Program-made: the position numbers and the translations under genes | Assembly: GCA_005798335.1 (NCBI GenBank) | Contig: SYJV01000182.1 | Location: forward strand, 1-40,014 | Origin: Planctomycetaceae bacterium | GTDB lineage: Bacteria > Planctomycetota > Planctomycetia > Pirellulales > Pirellulaceae | Length of the DNA: 40,014 nt | Direction of reading: 5' to 3' | Shown: in pieces, positions 15,985 through 24,373 of the stretch | How positions within the stretch are numbered: the first letter of the stretch is position 1 | Layout of the letters: each line of letters opens with the position of its first letter | Notes under the pieces: generated by a model | Database searches by the model: none | The model's input: the letters and a program-made list of their open reading frames with translations, nothing else | What the model was told of the DNA's origin: nothing

Positions 15985-18012
15985 ATGTTACCTTTCCTCG
16001 CACCAGAGAATCAGAAATGCAATATAACTCGGGACCAGGTTCAGCATGCTTGGGAAGCAACGTACACTTGGTTGGCGAGCCAGAGAAATAGCGGCGACTA
16101 TTGGACCGGGCGACTTTCAAATTCGGCATTGTCGACAGCCACGGCGCTCAGTGCGCTGGTGATGATGAAACGAGCTGGCACAGTTGGTCCCGAACAACAA
16201 GTCGAGGTGGAGCAATCGCTGGTGTCCGGTTCAATGTGGTTGGGCCGCGCACAAAACAAAGATGGCGGCTTTGGTGACACCGAGTTAAGCCACTCGAACA
16301 TCGCCACAACGTTGCTCGTACAAGCGGCCTGGCAATTGATAGGTGTCGGTGCACAAGTTTCTAAGAATTTTGACGCAGCGTCGAAATATGTGGAGCGCGT
16401 CGGACGGTGGGAAGCATTGCGTCGCAGATACGGAAAAGACAAGACGTTTGTCGCTCCCATCCTTACTAACTGCGCTTTGGCAGGCTTGGTTTCATGGGAC
16501 GAGGTACCGACGTTACCGTTTGAAGCAGCTTGGCTACCGCAAGCCTGGTATCGGTTAGCCAGAATGCCGGTCGTCAGCTACGCGATTCCAGCTTTGGTCG
16601 CGATTGGACAAGCCAAGTTCTTTCATCGTCCACCCAGTAATCTGTTGCTCCGTTGGATTCGGCGTCAAGCGATAGCACCGACATTGCAAGTACTCTCGCG
16701 AATGCAACCTGCCAGTGGCGGATTCTTGGAAGCTGTTCCATTGACCAGTTTTGTACTCATGAATTTGGCGGCGATTGGCAAGGGGACATTACCGGTGAGC
16801 CAGAAGTGTATGGAGTTTCTTCTGAAGTCGCGATTGGACGATGGCAGTTGGCCGATTGACACTAATCTCGCCACTTGGGTAACAACCCTGGCCATCAACG
16901 GCCAGTTTCGCCATCCATCGCTCGCGCAATCGTGCCAGCCTGAAACTGCTGACGCGTTAAATTCGTCAAGCGAGTGTGTCGATCCCGGCGGTCGCTCGCT
17001 TGCGCGTCGGGCTCCTATTAGTAAGAACTCATCAGCCGCTCTCCTCGCTGACTCACTGGTTACTGAGCAGACGATGCAGTGGCTGTTGTCCTGCCAGCAT
17101 CTCACTAAACATCCTTTCACGGGCGCCCAGCCAGGTGGTTGGGGATGGACCAATCTCAGCGGCGCTGTACCGGATGCAGACGATACTCCGGGCGCATTGC
17201 TAGCGCTGGCAAATTGGTATCGGATATCTTTCAGTCGAAATCCGGCTGTGGACCTGAATATTCACAATGCAGTTGCTAGAGGCTTGCAATGGTTACTAAA
17301 GTTACAGAATCGCGATGGTGGCTGGCCGACATTTTGCCGCGGTTGGGGTAAATTGCCGTTCGATAGAAGCGGTACCGATCTAACTGCCCATGCCTTGCGG
17401 GCGCTCGAAGTGTGGCAGCAGTTCACCCGAGATATTCGCCGCACGAATCGTCGGATGCCCTCCATGCGAAAACTAAACTCTGCGATTAACCGTGGATTCG
17501 CGTACTTGGCCAAACAGCAACAATCCGACGGGAGCTGGATTCCGCTCTGGTTTGGTAATCAGGATCACGACGGCGAACTGAACCAGGTCTACGGCACTTC
17601 GCGAGTACTGTTGGCGTATGCGGAACTTGGCCGGCTTGATTCGGCTGAAGCCAAGCGAGCATTAAAATTCCTCCATTCCGTTCAAAATTCGGATGGGGGC
17701 TGGGGAGGAGGGCCAAGCGTACCGTATCGCATTGGGTCCGAAGACTCACAGGAAGTTCGCAGTAGTATCGAAGAGACAGCTGTAGCGATCGAAGCTCTTT
17801 GCGTGTGTAGTAGCGGGAATCCCTGGAGTCCAACTATAATGCGAGGCCTCGATTGGTTAGTTGCTGCTATTGAACAAGGAAACCTCAATTCGAGCTGGCC
17901 GATTGGTTTTTATTTTGCAAAGTTATGGTATCACGAACGCATGTATCCAGCCGCATTTGGAATATCGGCATTGGGTAGCGCCCTGACAGAGATTGGATGG
18001 CATCGCGATTAG
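15985..18012 (+). CDS. Class II terpene cyclase of the squalene-hopene cyclase type
   Basis: A 675-residue alpha-barrel cyclase with the prenyltransferase/squalene-oxidase repeat. QW-like repeats are seen at AQNKDGGFGDTEL (about 90), DDGSWPIDTNLATWV (290), QNRDGGWPTFCRGW (445), QQQSDGSWIPLWFG (515) and QNSDGGWGGG (567). The catalytic aspartate motif of class II cyclases, DxDD, is intact as D397-A-D399-D400 in GAVPDADDTPG, so protonation-initiated cyclisation is expected. Length fits SHC (630-720 aa). An extra segment at about 328-346 (EC..RSLARRAPISKNSS) is coded by a degenerate copy of the dispersed repeat. The next gene makes the prenyl substrate. Substrate may be squalene or another polyprenyl chain. 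Start codon ATG at 15985, weak ribosome-binding site. Confidence 0.88.
   Translation: MLPFLAPENQKCNITRDQVQHAWEATYTWLASQRNSGDYWTGRLSNSALSTATALSALVMMKRAGTVGPEQQVEVEQSLVSGSMWLGRAQNKDGGFGDTELSHSNIATTLLVQAAWQLIGVGAQVSKNFDAASKYVERVGRWEALRRRYGKDKTFVAPILTNCALAGLVSWDEVPTLPFEAAWLPQAWYRLARMPVVSYAIPALVAIGQAKFFHRPPSNLLLRWIRRQAIAPTLQVLSRMQPASGGFLEAVPLTSFVLMNLAAIGKGTLPVSQKCMEFLLKSRLDDGSWPIDTNLATWVTTLAINGQFRHPSLAQSCQPETADALNSSSECVDPGGRSLARRAPISKNSSAALLADSLVTEQTMQWLLSCQHLTKHPFTGAQPGGWGWTNLSGAVPDADDTPGALLALANWYRISFSRNPAVDLNIHNAVARGLQWLLKLQNRDGGWPTFCRGWGKLPFDRSGTDLTAHALRALEVWQQFTRDIRRTNRRMPSMRKLNSAINRGFAYLAKQQQSDGSWIPLWFGNQDHDGELNQVYGTSRVLLAYAELGRLDSAEAKRALKFLHSVQNSDGGWGGGPSVPYRIGSEDSQEVRSSIEETAVAIEALCVCSSGNPWSPTIMRGLDWLVAAIEQGNLNSSWPIGFYFAKLWYHERMYPAAFGISALGSALTEIGWHRD
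16965..17020 (+). repeat. Degenerate palindromic repeat embedded in the cyclase coding sequence
   Basis: GTCAAGCGAGTG (16965-16976) is a shortened left arm, and TCGCTTGCGCGTCGGGCT (16996-17013) matches the right arm of the 25367 and 36908 copies over 18 bases. The reading frame stays open, giving the peptide RSLARRAPIS. It lies between two cyclase repeats, where a surface loop is expected. Confidence 0.75.
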
Positions 18013-18227
18013 AAATTATGTTGCCAATTAGTAACTAGGTGCGGTCCAGTTGCGGTGCTAGTGGGTTAGACTATTGTCACTTGCCCCAAGTTCTGCTCTG
18101 CTGCCGTACCTGCCAAGATTGCGATATGTCATTGATGCTGCGGCCAGTCAATCGAACCTGGACTGAGTGTGCTGAACTGCGGACGGATTCACCCCCCCAA
18201 AAAAATACACGCGAATTTTCTCCGGCT

Positions 18228-18233
18228 GAGGAG
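18228..18233 (+). promoter_or_regulatory. Ribosome-binding site fixing the TTG start of the DUF116-prenyl synthase
   Basis: GAGGAG lies 8 nt before the TTG at 18242. No ATG or GTG lies between it and the start of conserved sequence, so the TTG start is well supported. Confidence 0.75.
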
Positions 18234-18241
18234 CGATCGTT

Positions 18242-20140
18242 TTGTCAACAATTCCATTCGATACAGTTCGACCACATATTGCTGGTTCGCGCCCGCTAGA
18301 GCAGGACGACGCCTTGAATGGCTCAGGGAAAAAATTATCGCGACGAAAAACTAGCCATTTGAAAGTAGTCCCCGAGACGCTCGAACTCCGCGAGCAACTG
18401 CAAAAACGATGCGTCGAAGTTGCTTCGCGCATGGACAAACAAGTTCCATTGTCCAAGGACCAGATGGAATCGGTGGCGCGCCAATTGCTAGAACGCGAAG
18501 GATTATCCGACGGCTACCTGGGTTGGACGATGGTGGTGCTCAGCAGCGAATTCTGGCGCGATCAAGTTGCCGCGTCCGCTCCTAGTCGTCGGTTGTTCTT
18601 GTTACCTCATTGCCTTAAGCATGCCGAAGGTTGTCCTGCCGATTACGACGAATTCGGCATGAACTGCAAGAAGTGTGGTGCCTGCAATATCGCCGATTTC
18701 CGAACCATGGCTGAAAACATGGGATACAAGGTTCTGGTTGCTGAAGGCTCGCCGGTAGTTTTGAAGATCATTGTCAGTGGCTACGTCGATGCCATCGTCG
18801 GAGTGGCCTGCTTGAACGTTCTAGAAAAAGCCATCGACAAGATTCTACTGGCTGGTATTCCGTGTATGGCCGTACCTTTGCTGTCGAGCGATTGTCGCAA
18901 CACCAGCGTCGACGAGTCGTGGGTCATGGATATGATTCAGACTCAGAAAACGTCGCCCGTACAACAAACTCGCAGCTACGTACATTTAATGCGCGCTGCC
19001 AATGAGATGTTTCGCGAAGAGCAGCTTTGCCGGTTGGCTCCACGAATTCGTGGCAGCCACCCACTTGAAGAAAGTCAAGCCGACCCGTTATCCGGAACCG
19101 ATGCGATCGCCGCGACCGAAGCGTTGGCATACGATTTTTTGTGCCGAGGCGGCAAATACAGTCGCCCTTTCATCACTTTGGCAACGTACGATGCCATGAC
19201 TGGTGGACAAGGGACGCTAGCCAATGGCGCTGACCACATTGCAGCATTCAGCGATTCGGTGCGACGAGCGGCAATGAGCATTGAGATGTTTCATAAGGCA
19301 AGCTTGGTTCACGACGATATAGAAGATGACGATCGATTCCGGTACGGCCAAGAGACTATGCACCGACGGTTTGGATTACCGACGGCGATCAACGTTGGAG
19401 ATTACCTGATTGGGCTTGGTTACCGGATGGTCAGCCGCGAACGTTCGGTGCTGGGGGCCGAGTGCGCTGCCGATATCTGCGATTGCTTGGCCGGAGCACA
19501 TACTCGTTTGGCGGAAGGACAAGGCGCCGAATTGCTTTGGCGCGACGCTCGCGATAAACGCCTGACTCCGCTGGACGCGCTGAAGGTCTACGCCCTAAAA
19601 ACAGCGCCCGCATTTGAAGCGGCCATTTACACTGGTATTCGTTTGGCCACCGACGCAAAACCCTACGAAGAACTTATCCGGCAATTTGCGAGAAATCTTG
19701 GGGTCGCATTTCAGATTCTCAATGACCTCAACGATTGGCAGGGAGACGATCATAACAAACTCGAAGCTGCTGGAGATGTGCTCGGCGGGCGACCCACGGT
19801 CCTGTGGGCGTTAGCGTTAGCCAGCTTGAGCGAGGCGGGTCAGCGCGAACTGCTCGATTTAGCAAGCTCCGATAATCCATTGACCGATGAACAACGCGTC
19901 GATCAGATCGAACGCTTGTACCGCAAAGCCAAAGTATTCGATCAAGCCCATCGCTTGATTGACAAACACGAACAACGAGCACTCGAAGTCGTGGCTGCAA
20001 TTCAACCTGAGACACTTCAACGATTGATGTTGTACCTCGTCGATACTGTATTGGGACGAAGCGAACCTTCATCGCCAACAGTCGTCACGATCGGACAAAT
20101 CAACCAATTGCCAATTACTGCTCAAAGCCAAAAGGTATAG
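18242..20140 (+). CDS. DUF116-polyprenyl synthase fusion protein
   Basis: A 632-residue protein with two parts. The N-terminal half (about 60-255) is a DUF116 domain with clustered cysteines: Cys124, Cys131 and a C-x2-C-x2-C at 142, 145 and 148, which looks like a metal or iron-sulfur site. The C-terminal half (about 285-600) is an all-alpha trans-isoprenyl diphosphate synthase. Its first Asp-rich motif reads HDDIEDD (Asp358-Asp359..Asp362) and the second NDLNDW (Asp495..Asp498). It should extend allylic diphosphates with isopentenyl diphosphate; chain length is not clear. Normal synthases are about 300-340 aa, so the fusion is a true extension. It lies 229 bp after the terpene cyclase and 112 bp before the chorismate-lyase-like gene. 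The role of DUF116 is unknown. Confidence 0.88.
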   Translation: MSTIPFDTVRPHIAGSRPLEQDDALNGSGKKLSRRKTSHLKVVPETLELREQLQKRCVEVASRMDKQVPLSKDQMESVARQLLEREGLSDGYLGWTMVVLSSEFWRDQVAASAPSRRLFLLPHCLKHAEGCPADYDEFGMNCKKCGACNIADFRTMAENMGYKVLVAEGSPVVLKIIVSGYVDAIVGVACLNVLEKAIDKILLAGIPCMAVPLLSSDCRNTSVDESWVMDMIQTQKTSPVQQTRSYVHLMRAANEMFREEQLCRLAPRIRGSHPLEESQADPLSGTDAIAATEALAYDFLCRGGKYSRPFITLATYDAMTGGQGTLANGADHIAAFSDSVRRAAMSIEMFHKASLVHDDIEDDDRFRYGQETMHRRFGLPTAINVGDYLIGLGYRMVSRERSVLGAECAADICDCLAGAHTRLAEGQGAELLWRDARDKRLTPLDALKVYALKTAPAFEAAIYTGIRLATDAKPYEELIRQFARNLGVAFQILNDLNDWQGDDHNKLEAAGDVLGGRPTVLWALALASLSEAGQRELLDLASSDNPLTDEQRVDQIERLYRKAKVFDQAHRLIDKHEQRALEVVAAIQPETLQRLMLYLVDTVLGRSEPSSPTVVTIGQINQLPITAQSQKV

Positions 20141-20252
20141 TTGGCAATAGGATGGGGCAACATCGAATTGGCAACAATGGCCGGCGACTGCTAGGAAATG
20201 ATGCCTGCCATGTCTGTAGTGTTGTGAGCCAGTAATGCTGTGGAGTCTGTGA

Positions 20253-20816
20253 GTGAAGCAACGGTTGGAACGAAAAGTAGATTTTTTGGAATCCCTCACA
20301 GACCTGTTCTATCCTACATTGAACTTGCTCGGCGCTTTTGAGTTACGTCAAGAAAGCGAATTGCCGGTAGCGTACCGCGGATTATTGGCTCATCACTCCC
20401 ATATGACGGTAACGGTTGAACGACGCCATGGCTGTGCCGTCGACGTCCAAGTTATTAGGACGCTGCGGGACGATCAACACTACAGTCGAGAAATCTTATT
20501 GCGACGGCAAAGCGACCGACGAGTCGTGCAATATGGAATCGTGCGTTTGGCTACCGGAGCGCTTGCCACCGATGTGCTCAGCGAGATTTTCTCGGAAGGC
20601 ATTCCGCTAGGTCGAGTTCTCATTCAGCACGGAGTGCTTACTCAGGTGCAATTGCTCGCTTTGTGGCAAATCAAGCCAACTGAAACGCTTGCCGACTTGA
20701 TGGAAATGCCCAGTGGAATGACAACTTGCGGAAGAACCGCACTCATTTACTGCGACGGTGAACCAGCCATCGAACTGCTAGAAATCGTCGCAGCCGAAGA
20801 AACTTTTCCAGAATGA
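20253..20816 (+). CDS. Chorismate lyase-like (UbiC/DUF98-type) protein
   Basis: A 187-residue cytoplasmic protein that resembles UbiC, which removes pyruvate from chorismate to give 4-hydroxybenzoate. Shared features in order are: HYSREILLR (Arg79, the position of the family's substrate-binding Arg), a second arginine in GIVRLA (Arg98), the PLGRVL loop (118-123) and a closing glutamate in IELLEIV (Glu177). The core of about 130 residues has the UbiC spacing. The GTG at 20253 has GGAG seven nt upstream. It follows the prenyl synthase by 112 bp on the same strand, which suggests making the head group of a prenylated aromatic. A different ligand in the same fold is possible. Similarity was judged by eye and is distant. 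Confidence 0.65.
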   Translation: MKQRLERKVDFLESLTDLFYPTLNLLGAFELRQESELPVAYRGLLAHHSHMTVTVERRHGCAVDVQVIRTLRDDQHYSREILLRRQSDRRVVQYGIVRLATGALATDVLSEIFSEGIPLGRVLIQHGVLTQVQLLALWQIKPTETLADLMEMPSGMTTCGRTALIYCDGEPAIELLEIVAAEETFPE

Positions 20817-20874
20817 TCTGCTTGAGCAAGCGGTTAACTGAAACAGAACTTGAATTCACATCGCTGATCAGCCG

Positions 20875-22311
20875 TCAAATCATACCTTCGATGGGTTCGC
20901 CATAATAAATCTGGTGCGGACGGTCGAGCGAGTCATGCCATGCGGCAGTGGCCGGAATTCCGAGCGCATGATAGATGGTCGCAGCGAAGTTCTCTGGTCG
21001 CACCGGCCGGTCGGCTGGATAACCACCAATTCGGTCCGATTTCCCAATGACATTGCCTCCCTGAACTCCTCCTCCTGCGAAGAAAACAGTTTGCACGGCT
21101 CCCCAATGATCCCGGCCGGGTGCTTTGTAATGAGATGGTAACAACGAGATCTTGGGGGTACGGCCAAATTCACCTGCCATAACGATCAAAGTATCCTGCA
21201 GTTCTCCACTTGCCTCCAGATCGTCGATCAGTGCCGACAATGCGCGATCTGTCGGAGGAAATAAGTTGTTCTTCAAATGCGGAAAAGCGTTGCCGTGGGT
21301 ATCCCAAGTCTCGTCATTTCCTAAGTTCACCTGTACCATATTGACGCCTATTGAAATCAACTGTCGCGCCATGAGCAGTGACCAACCAAAAGCGTTCCGA
21401 CCATAACGCTCCTGTTGTTTTTGGTCGGCGCGAGCTACATCCAGAGCCGCTTGCATTTTTTTGTCCGTCAAAAGCGAGATTGCGTTCTGGCGCATGCGAT
21501 CGAAATTCTCGGTTTCGGCAGCTTGCCCCAGAATTTGCTGCTGTCTCTTCAAGATCCCCAACAAATCCATGCGATGGCCCATGCGGTTCAGTCCTAGTCC
21601 CTCGGGCAAGTTCAATTGCGGGGCTTGGAATACACGTCCATCTGGGTTGCCACGGTCTTGATGATCAAATCCAAATTCAGGGAAAGCACCGTAAGCAGTA
21701 GCGTGAAATGGCGCAGCTTCAATCAGCCATGGATCGCGGTGAACTCCCATTTCGCCAGCGTGCTGACCGGGAATCACACGATTGGAATAATGCACCAATC
21801 TCTCAGGTAAAACCGCAGCAGGTGGCAAATTGTTTCTTGATTGAGTAGCCACGCCGGCAACCGACACTATGGATGGGAAATCGGTGCGACTGGGAACGCT
21901 CGGGTTGAAGCCCGGCGGCAACGTCGTTCGTCCGGTCAGCATGATATGATGGCCGGCCGAATGATCGTTCGAAGGATGCGTCAGCGAACGACAAAGTGCC
22001 CAATGGTTGCTGCGCTGCGCCAACAGCGGCAGATGTTCGCAAATTTGCACTCCAGGAGTCTTGGTTGCGATTGGCTGAAACTCTCCTCGAATCGTGTCGG
22101 GCGCTTCTGGCTTCATGTCGAAACTATCATGTTGAGCCAGACCACCCGACAGGAAAATAAATATGCACGCTCGTGCCTTTCCCGTCGACTTTCCGCCGCT
22201 GGCAGACGTTGCGGCACGCAGCGAATCCAAGTGATTCATACCCATGCCCAATATGCCAATCGCGCCAGCCTGCAGGGCTGCACGGCGTGAAGCTCGATAG
22301 TGATGCAACAT
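20875..22311 (-). CDS. DUF1501 protein with Tat signal (solo, type A)
   Basis: A 478-residue exported protein. The ATG at 22311 gives MLHHYRASRRAALQAGAIG, a twin-arginine signal; AAGGCGAG lies upstream, so the longer frame to 22344 is rejected. DUF1501 landmarks are IFLSGGLAQHDSFDMKP near residue 52, MARQLISIGVNMVQVNLG, MAGEFGRTPKIS and APGRDHWGAVQTVFFAGGG. It is close in sequence to the gene at 25451 (shared phrases such as AVLPERLVH, RYGRNAFGWSLLMA and TYHALGIPATAAWHD-like ending), so the two are paralogues. No PSCyt1/DUF1553 gene is next to it, unlike the 8651-12252 pair. Role not established; no true sulfatase signature is present. Confidence 0.88.
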   Translation of the reverse strand: MLHHYRASRRAALQAGAIGILGMGMNHLDSLRAATSASGGKSTGKARACIFIFLSGGLAQHDSFDMKPEAPDTIRGEFQPIATKTPGVQICEHLPLLAQRSNHWALCRSLTHPSNDHSAGHHIMLTGRTTLPPGFNPSVPSRTDFPSIVSVAGVATQSRNNLPPAAVLPERLVHYSNRVIPGQHAGEMGVHRDPWLIEAAPFHATAYGAFPEFGFDHQDRGNPDGRVFQAPQLNLPEGLGLNRMGHRMDLLGILKRQQQILGQAAETENFDRMRQNAISLLTDKKMQAALDVARADQKQQERYGRNAFGWSLLMARQLISIGVNMVQVNLGNDETWDTHGNAFPHLKNNLFPPTDRALSALIDDLEASGELQDTLIVMAGEFGRTPKISLLPSHYKAPGRDHWGAVQTVFFAGGGVQGGNVIGKSDRIGGYPADRPVRPENFAATIYHALGIPATAAWHDSLDRPHQIYYGEPIEGMI

Positions 22312-22623
22312 AGACTCGCCTTTCGATCGATGCACAATTAACAATTAACGCCAGCGCCCGTTGTTGCGTGGTTCACCGACGTGCCCACAATCATACCAGA
22401 ATATCGGTAGATCTCCAAAGCAACTATAACTCGACTCTAACCCGCCGGCTTGCCATGGTTGGGACACAGACCTGCGACTAAAATTTGGTATATTCGCGGT
22501 TGCCCATGATCAGAAACGGAGCAGTTTAAAAAATGCGTCCATTCGAATTTCGGTAGCTTTTGAACGTCTCCAAAGCTTGTTCATTGAAGCGGTTCATATT
22601 CTAGAAAGTCGTCGAGGTTTTTT
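22312..22623. other. Divergent promoter region, DUF1501 and sialidase-like genes
   Basis: No gene is seen. On the plus strand GAGG (22614-22617) with a 6-nt T spacer serves the sialidase-like gene. No convincing -35/-10 pair was found in either direction. Confidence 0.45.
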
Positions 22624-23832
22624 ATGCATCTGTTCAGGCAACGGCTGAGCAAGTTGGCGCTCGTTGGATTCGTTTGGCTATTTGCGAGCACAAGCCTACA
22701 AGTCCATTCCGCGGAACCTACGTTTTCGTCGGAGTTAGTATTTCCGCTGCATCCGAAACACAACCATGCGCCTGGAATCGTGGAATGCCCCAACGGCGAT
22801 TTGCTTGTCTCTTGGTATCGCGGATCGGGCGAGCGTTCGGCAGATGACGTCGCGGTTTACGGATCGCGCATGCGCAAAGGGTCCAACCAGTGGTCTGCGG
22901 AGTTCTTGATGGCCGATCATCCGCAGTTTCCCGACTGCAACACGACAATGATGATCGATAGCCAACAGAGACTTTGGCTTTTTTGGCCTATCATCCTGGC
23001 CAACACCTGGGAGTCATGCGTCACTAAATTCAAAGTTTCCAACGATTATCTTGCAGATGGGCCTCCCAAATGGCAACGTGAAGATTCCATCTTTCTCAAA
23101 CCCGCCGACTTCAAAGACGATGCTAACGCGGTGCTCGACCAAGTCCTTGAAAAGCACAAACAGCACATCGATGAGAGCCGCGCAAAGGTCTTGGCAGTCG
23201 TTCGTCAAAGGTTAGGTGAAAAGCTGTACCAACGCTTAGGATGGCAACCCAGATGCAAACCCACGCTACTTCCGAGCGGCCGAATTCTATTGCCCTTGTA
23301 TTCCGACACTTTCTCCTGTTCTTTGATGGCGGTCAGCGATGATGGCGGTGACAATTGGTTTGCCAGCAAGCCGTTAATCAGCTTTGGCGGAATCCAACCT
23401 TCCGTGCTGCGACGCAACGATGGCACTCTGGTGGCTTACATGCGCGAGAATGGGCCAGTCGATCGAGTTCGCACCTGCGAGTCGAAGGACGACGGAATAA
23501 GCTGGGGACCGGTCGGGGCGAGCGAATTACTAAATCCGGGCGCTGGAGTAGATGGCGTGCGACTCGCAAACGGCCATTGGCTGTTAGTTTATAACGACAC
23601 AATCCAAGGCAGAAATCAGTTGGCCGTTTCGCTCTCCGACGATGAAGGACAATCGTGGCGCTGGACTCGTCACCTCGAACATCACGCTCAGGGTTCCTAT
23701 CACTATCCCGCAGTGATCCAAGGAAAAGACGGCCGTATCCACGCAATCTATAGTTATTTCCTCGAAAGTGGCAAAAGCATGAAACACGCCGCATTCGACG
23801 AGGCATGGATACAAGCAGGCGACGCAAAGTAA
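22624..23832 (+). CDS. Exported sialidase/BNR-repeat beta-propeller protein
   Basis: A 402-residue protein with a signal peptide (about residues 1-29, ending SLQVHSA). The body is a six-blade-type sialidase fold marked by Asp boxes: SDDGGDNWF (about 239), SKDDGISWG (281) and SDDEGQSWRW (337). An early motif, NHAPGIVECPNGDLLVSWYRG, is typical of the exo-alpha-sialidase-like family common in planctomycetes. The catalytic Arg triad and Tyr/Glu pair of true sialidases were not verified, so the substrate may be another glycoside or none. GAGG lies 6 nt before the ATG. It is divergent from one DUF1501 gene and convergent with rplU, separated from the latter by a hairpin and a tandem repeat. Confidence 0.8.
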   Translation: MHLFRQRLSKLALVGFVWLFASTSLQVHSAEPTFSSELVFPLHPKHNHAPGIVECPNGDLLVSWYRGSGERSADDVAVYGSRMRKGSNQWSAEFLMADHPQFPDCNTTMMIDSQQRLWLFWPIILANTWESCVTKFKVSNDYLADGPPKWQREDSIFLKPADFKDDANAVLDQVLEKHKQHIDESRAKVLAVVRQRLGEKLYQRLGWQPRCKPTLLPSGRILLPLYSDTFSCSLMAVSDDGGDNWFASKPLISFGGIQPSVLRRNDGTLVAYMRENGPVDRVRTCESKDDGISWGPVGASELLNPGAGVDGVRLANGHWLLVYNDTIQGRNQLAVSLSDDEGQSWRWTRHLEHHAQGSYHYPAVIQGKDGRIHAIYSYFLESGKSMKHAAFDEAWIQAGDAK

Positions 23833-23851
23833 CTCAAGCAAGTGATTCCGC

Positions 23852-23885
23852 GAATCCCACCGGCATGCCCGGTGGGTTAGGATTC
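23852..23885. terminator. Hairpin between convergent sialidase-like gene and rplU (candidate terminator)
   Basis: CCCACCGG (23856-23863) pairs with CCGGTGGG (23869-23876) over a 5-nt loop CATGC. An outer GAAT/ATTC stem (23852-23855 with 23882-23885) flanks it. It lies 20 bp after the sialidase-like stop. There is no T-run in either direction, so it may be a Rho-type or bidirectional stop, or just a palindromic repeat. Confidence 0.45.
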
Positions 23886-23927
23886 CGCTACAATCCCCTA
23901 GCGTCGGACCACCACATACTAATTCGA

Positions 23928-24065
23928 CCGCGTCAACCCAGCGCTAGCAACCGCGTCAACCCAGCGCTAGCAACCGCGTCAACCCAGCGCTAGCAACCGC
24001 GTCAACCCAGCGCTAGCAACCGCGTCAACCCAGCGCTAGCAACCGCGTCAACCCAGCGCTAGCAA
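23928..24065. repeat. Tandem repeat, six exact 23-bp units
   Basis: The unit starts CCGCGTCAACCCAG and ends CGCTAGCAA (23 bp). It is repeated six times head to tail without a mismatch. It contains two overlapping palindromes (AGCGCT and GCTAGC). There are no spacers, so this is not CRISPR. The last unit overlaps the last seven bases of rplU, including the stop codon. Confidence 0.97.
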
Positions 24066-24373
24066 TTGATTGCATCGATTTGAACGCGAGTGTACTTTTG
24101 ACGATGGCCTGTGCGGCGTTTGGAATTCTTGCGACGGCGAAACTTTTGAATGAACAGCTTTTCGCCTTGTTCCATACCAATAACTTTGGCAATCACTTTC
24201 GCGCCAGCGACTGCGGGTGCACCAAGCTTTAGTCCTTCGTCGCCCCCAACCGCTAGAACGGTTTCGAACTCAATGGCATCTCCGGTTTCAGCCGAACTGC
24301 GAAAGTCAATATCCAGTTTCTGACCGGGTTCGACGCGATATTGCCGGCCGCCATCTACAAAAATTGCGTACAT
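24059..24373 (-). CDS. rplU: Ribosomal protein bL21
   Basis: A 104-residue large-subunit ribosomal protein. The typical start MYAIFVDGGRQYRVEPGQKLDID and the C-terminal KFRRRKNSKRRTGHRQKYTRVQIDAI are complete. The final residues and stop (codons TGC TAG) fall inside the last unit of the 23-bp tandem repeat; relatives usually end in a short GI-like tail, so the end may have been rewritten. In most bacteria rplU is followed by rpmA and obg; here the repeat and a convergent sialidase-like gene follow instead, so the operon is broken up. The ATG at 24373 has a weak AAGAG upstream. Confidence 0.96.
   Translation of the reverse strand: MYAIFVDGGRQYRVEPGQKLDIDFRSSAETGDAIEFETVLAVGGDEGLKLGAPAVAGAKVIAKVIGMEQGEKLFIQKFRRRKNSKRRTGHRQKYTRVQIDAINC

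Noticed and set aside
23928-24065. CRISPR array
   Set aside because: The 23-bp units are directly adjacent with no spacers, and no cas gene is present; it is a simple tandem array.
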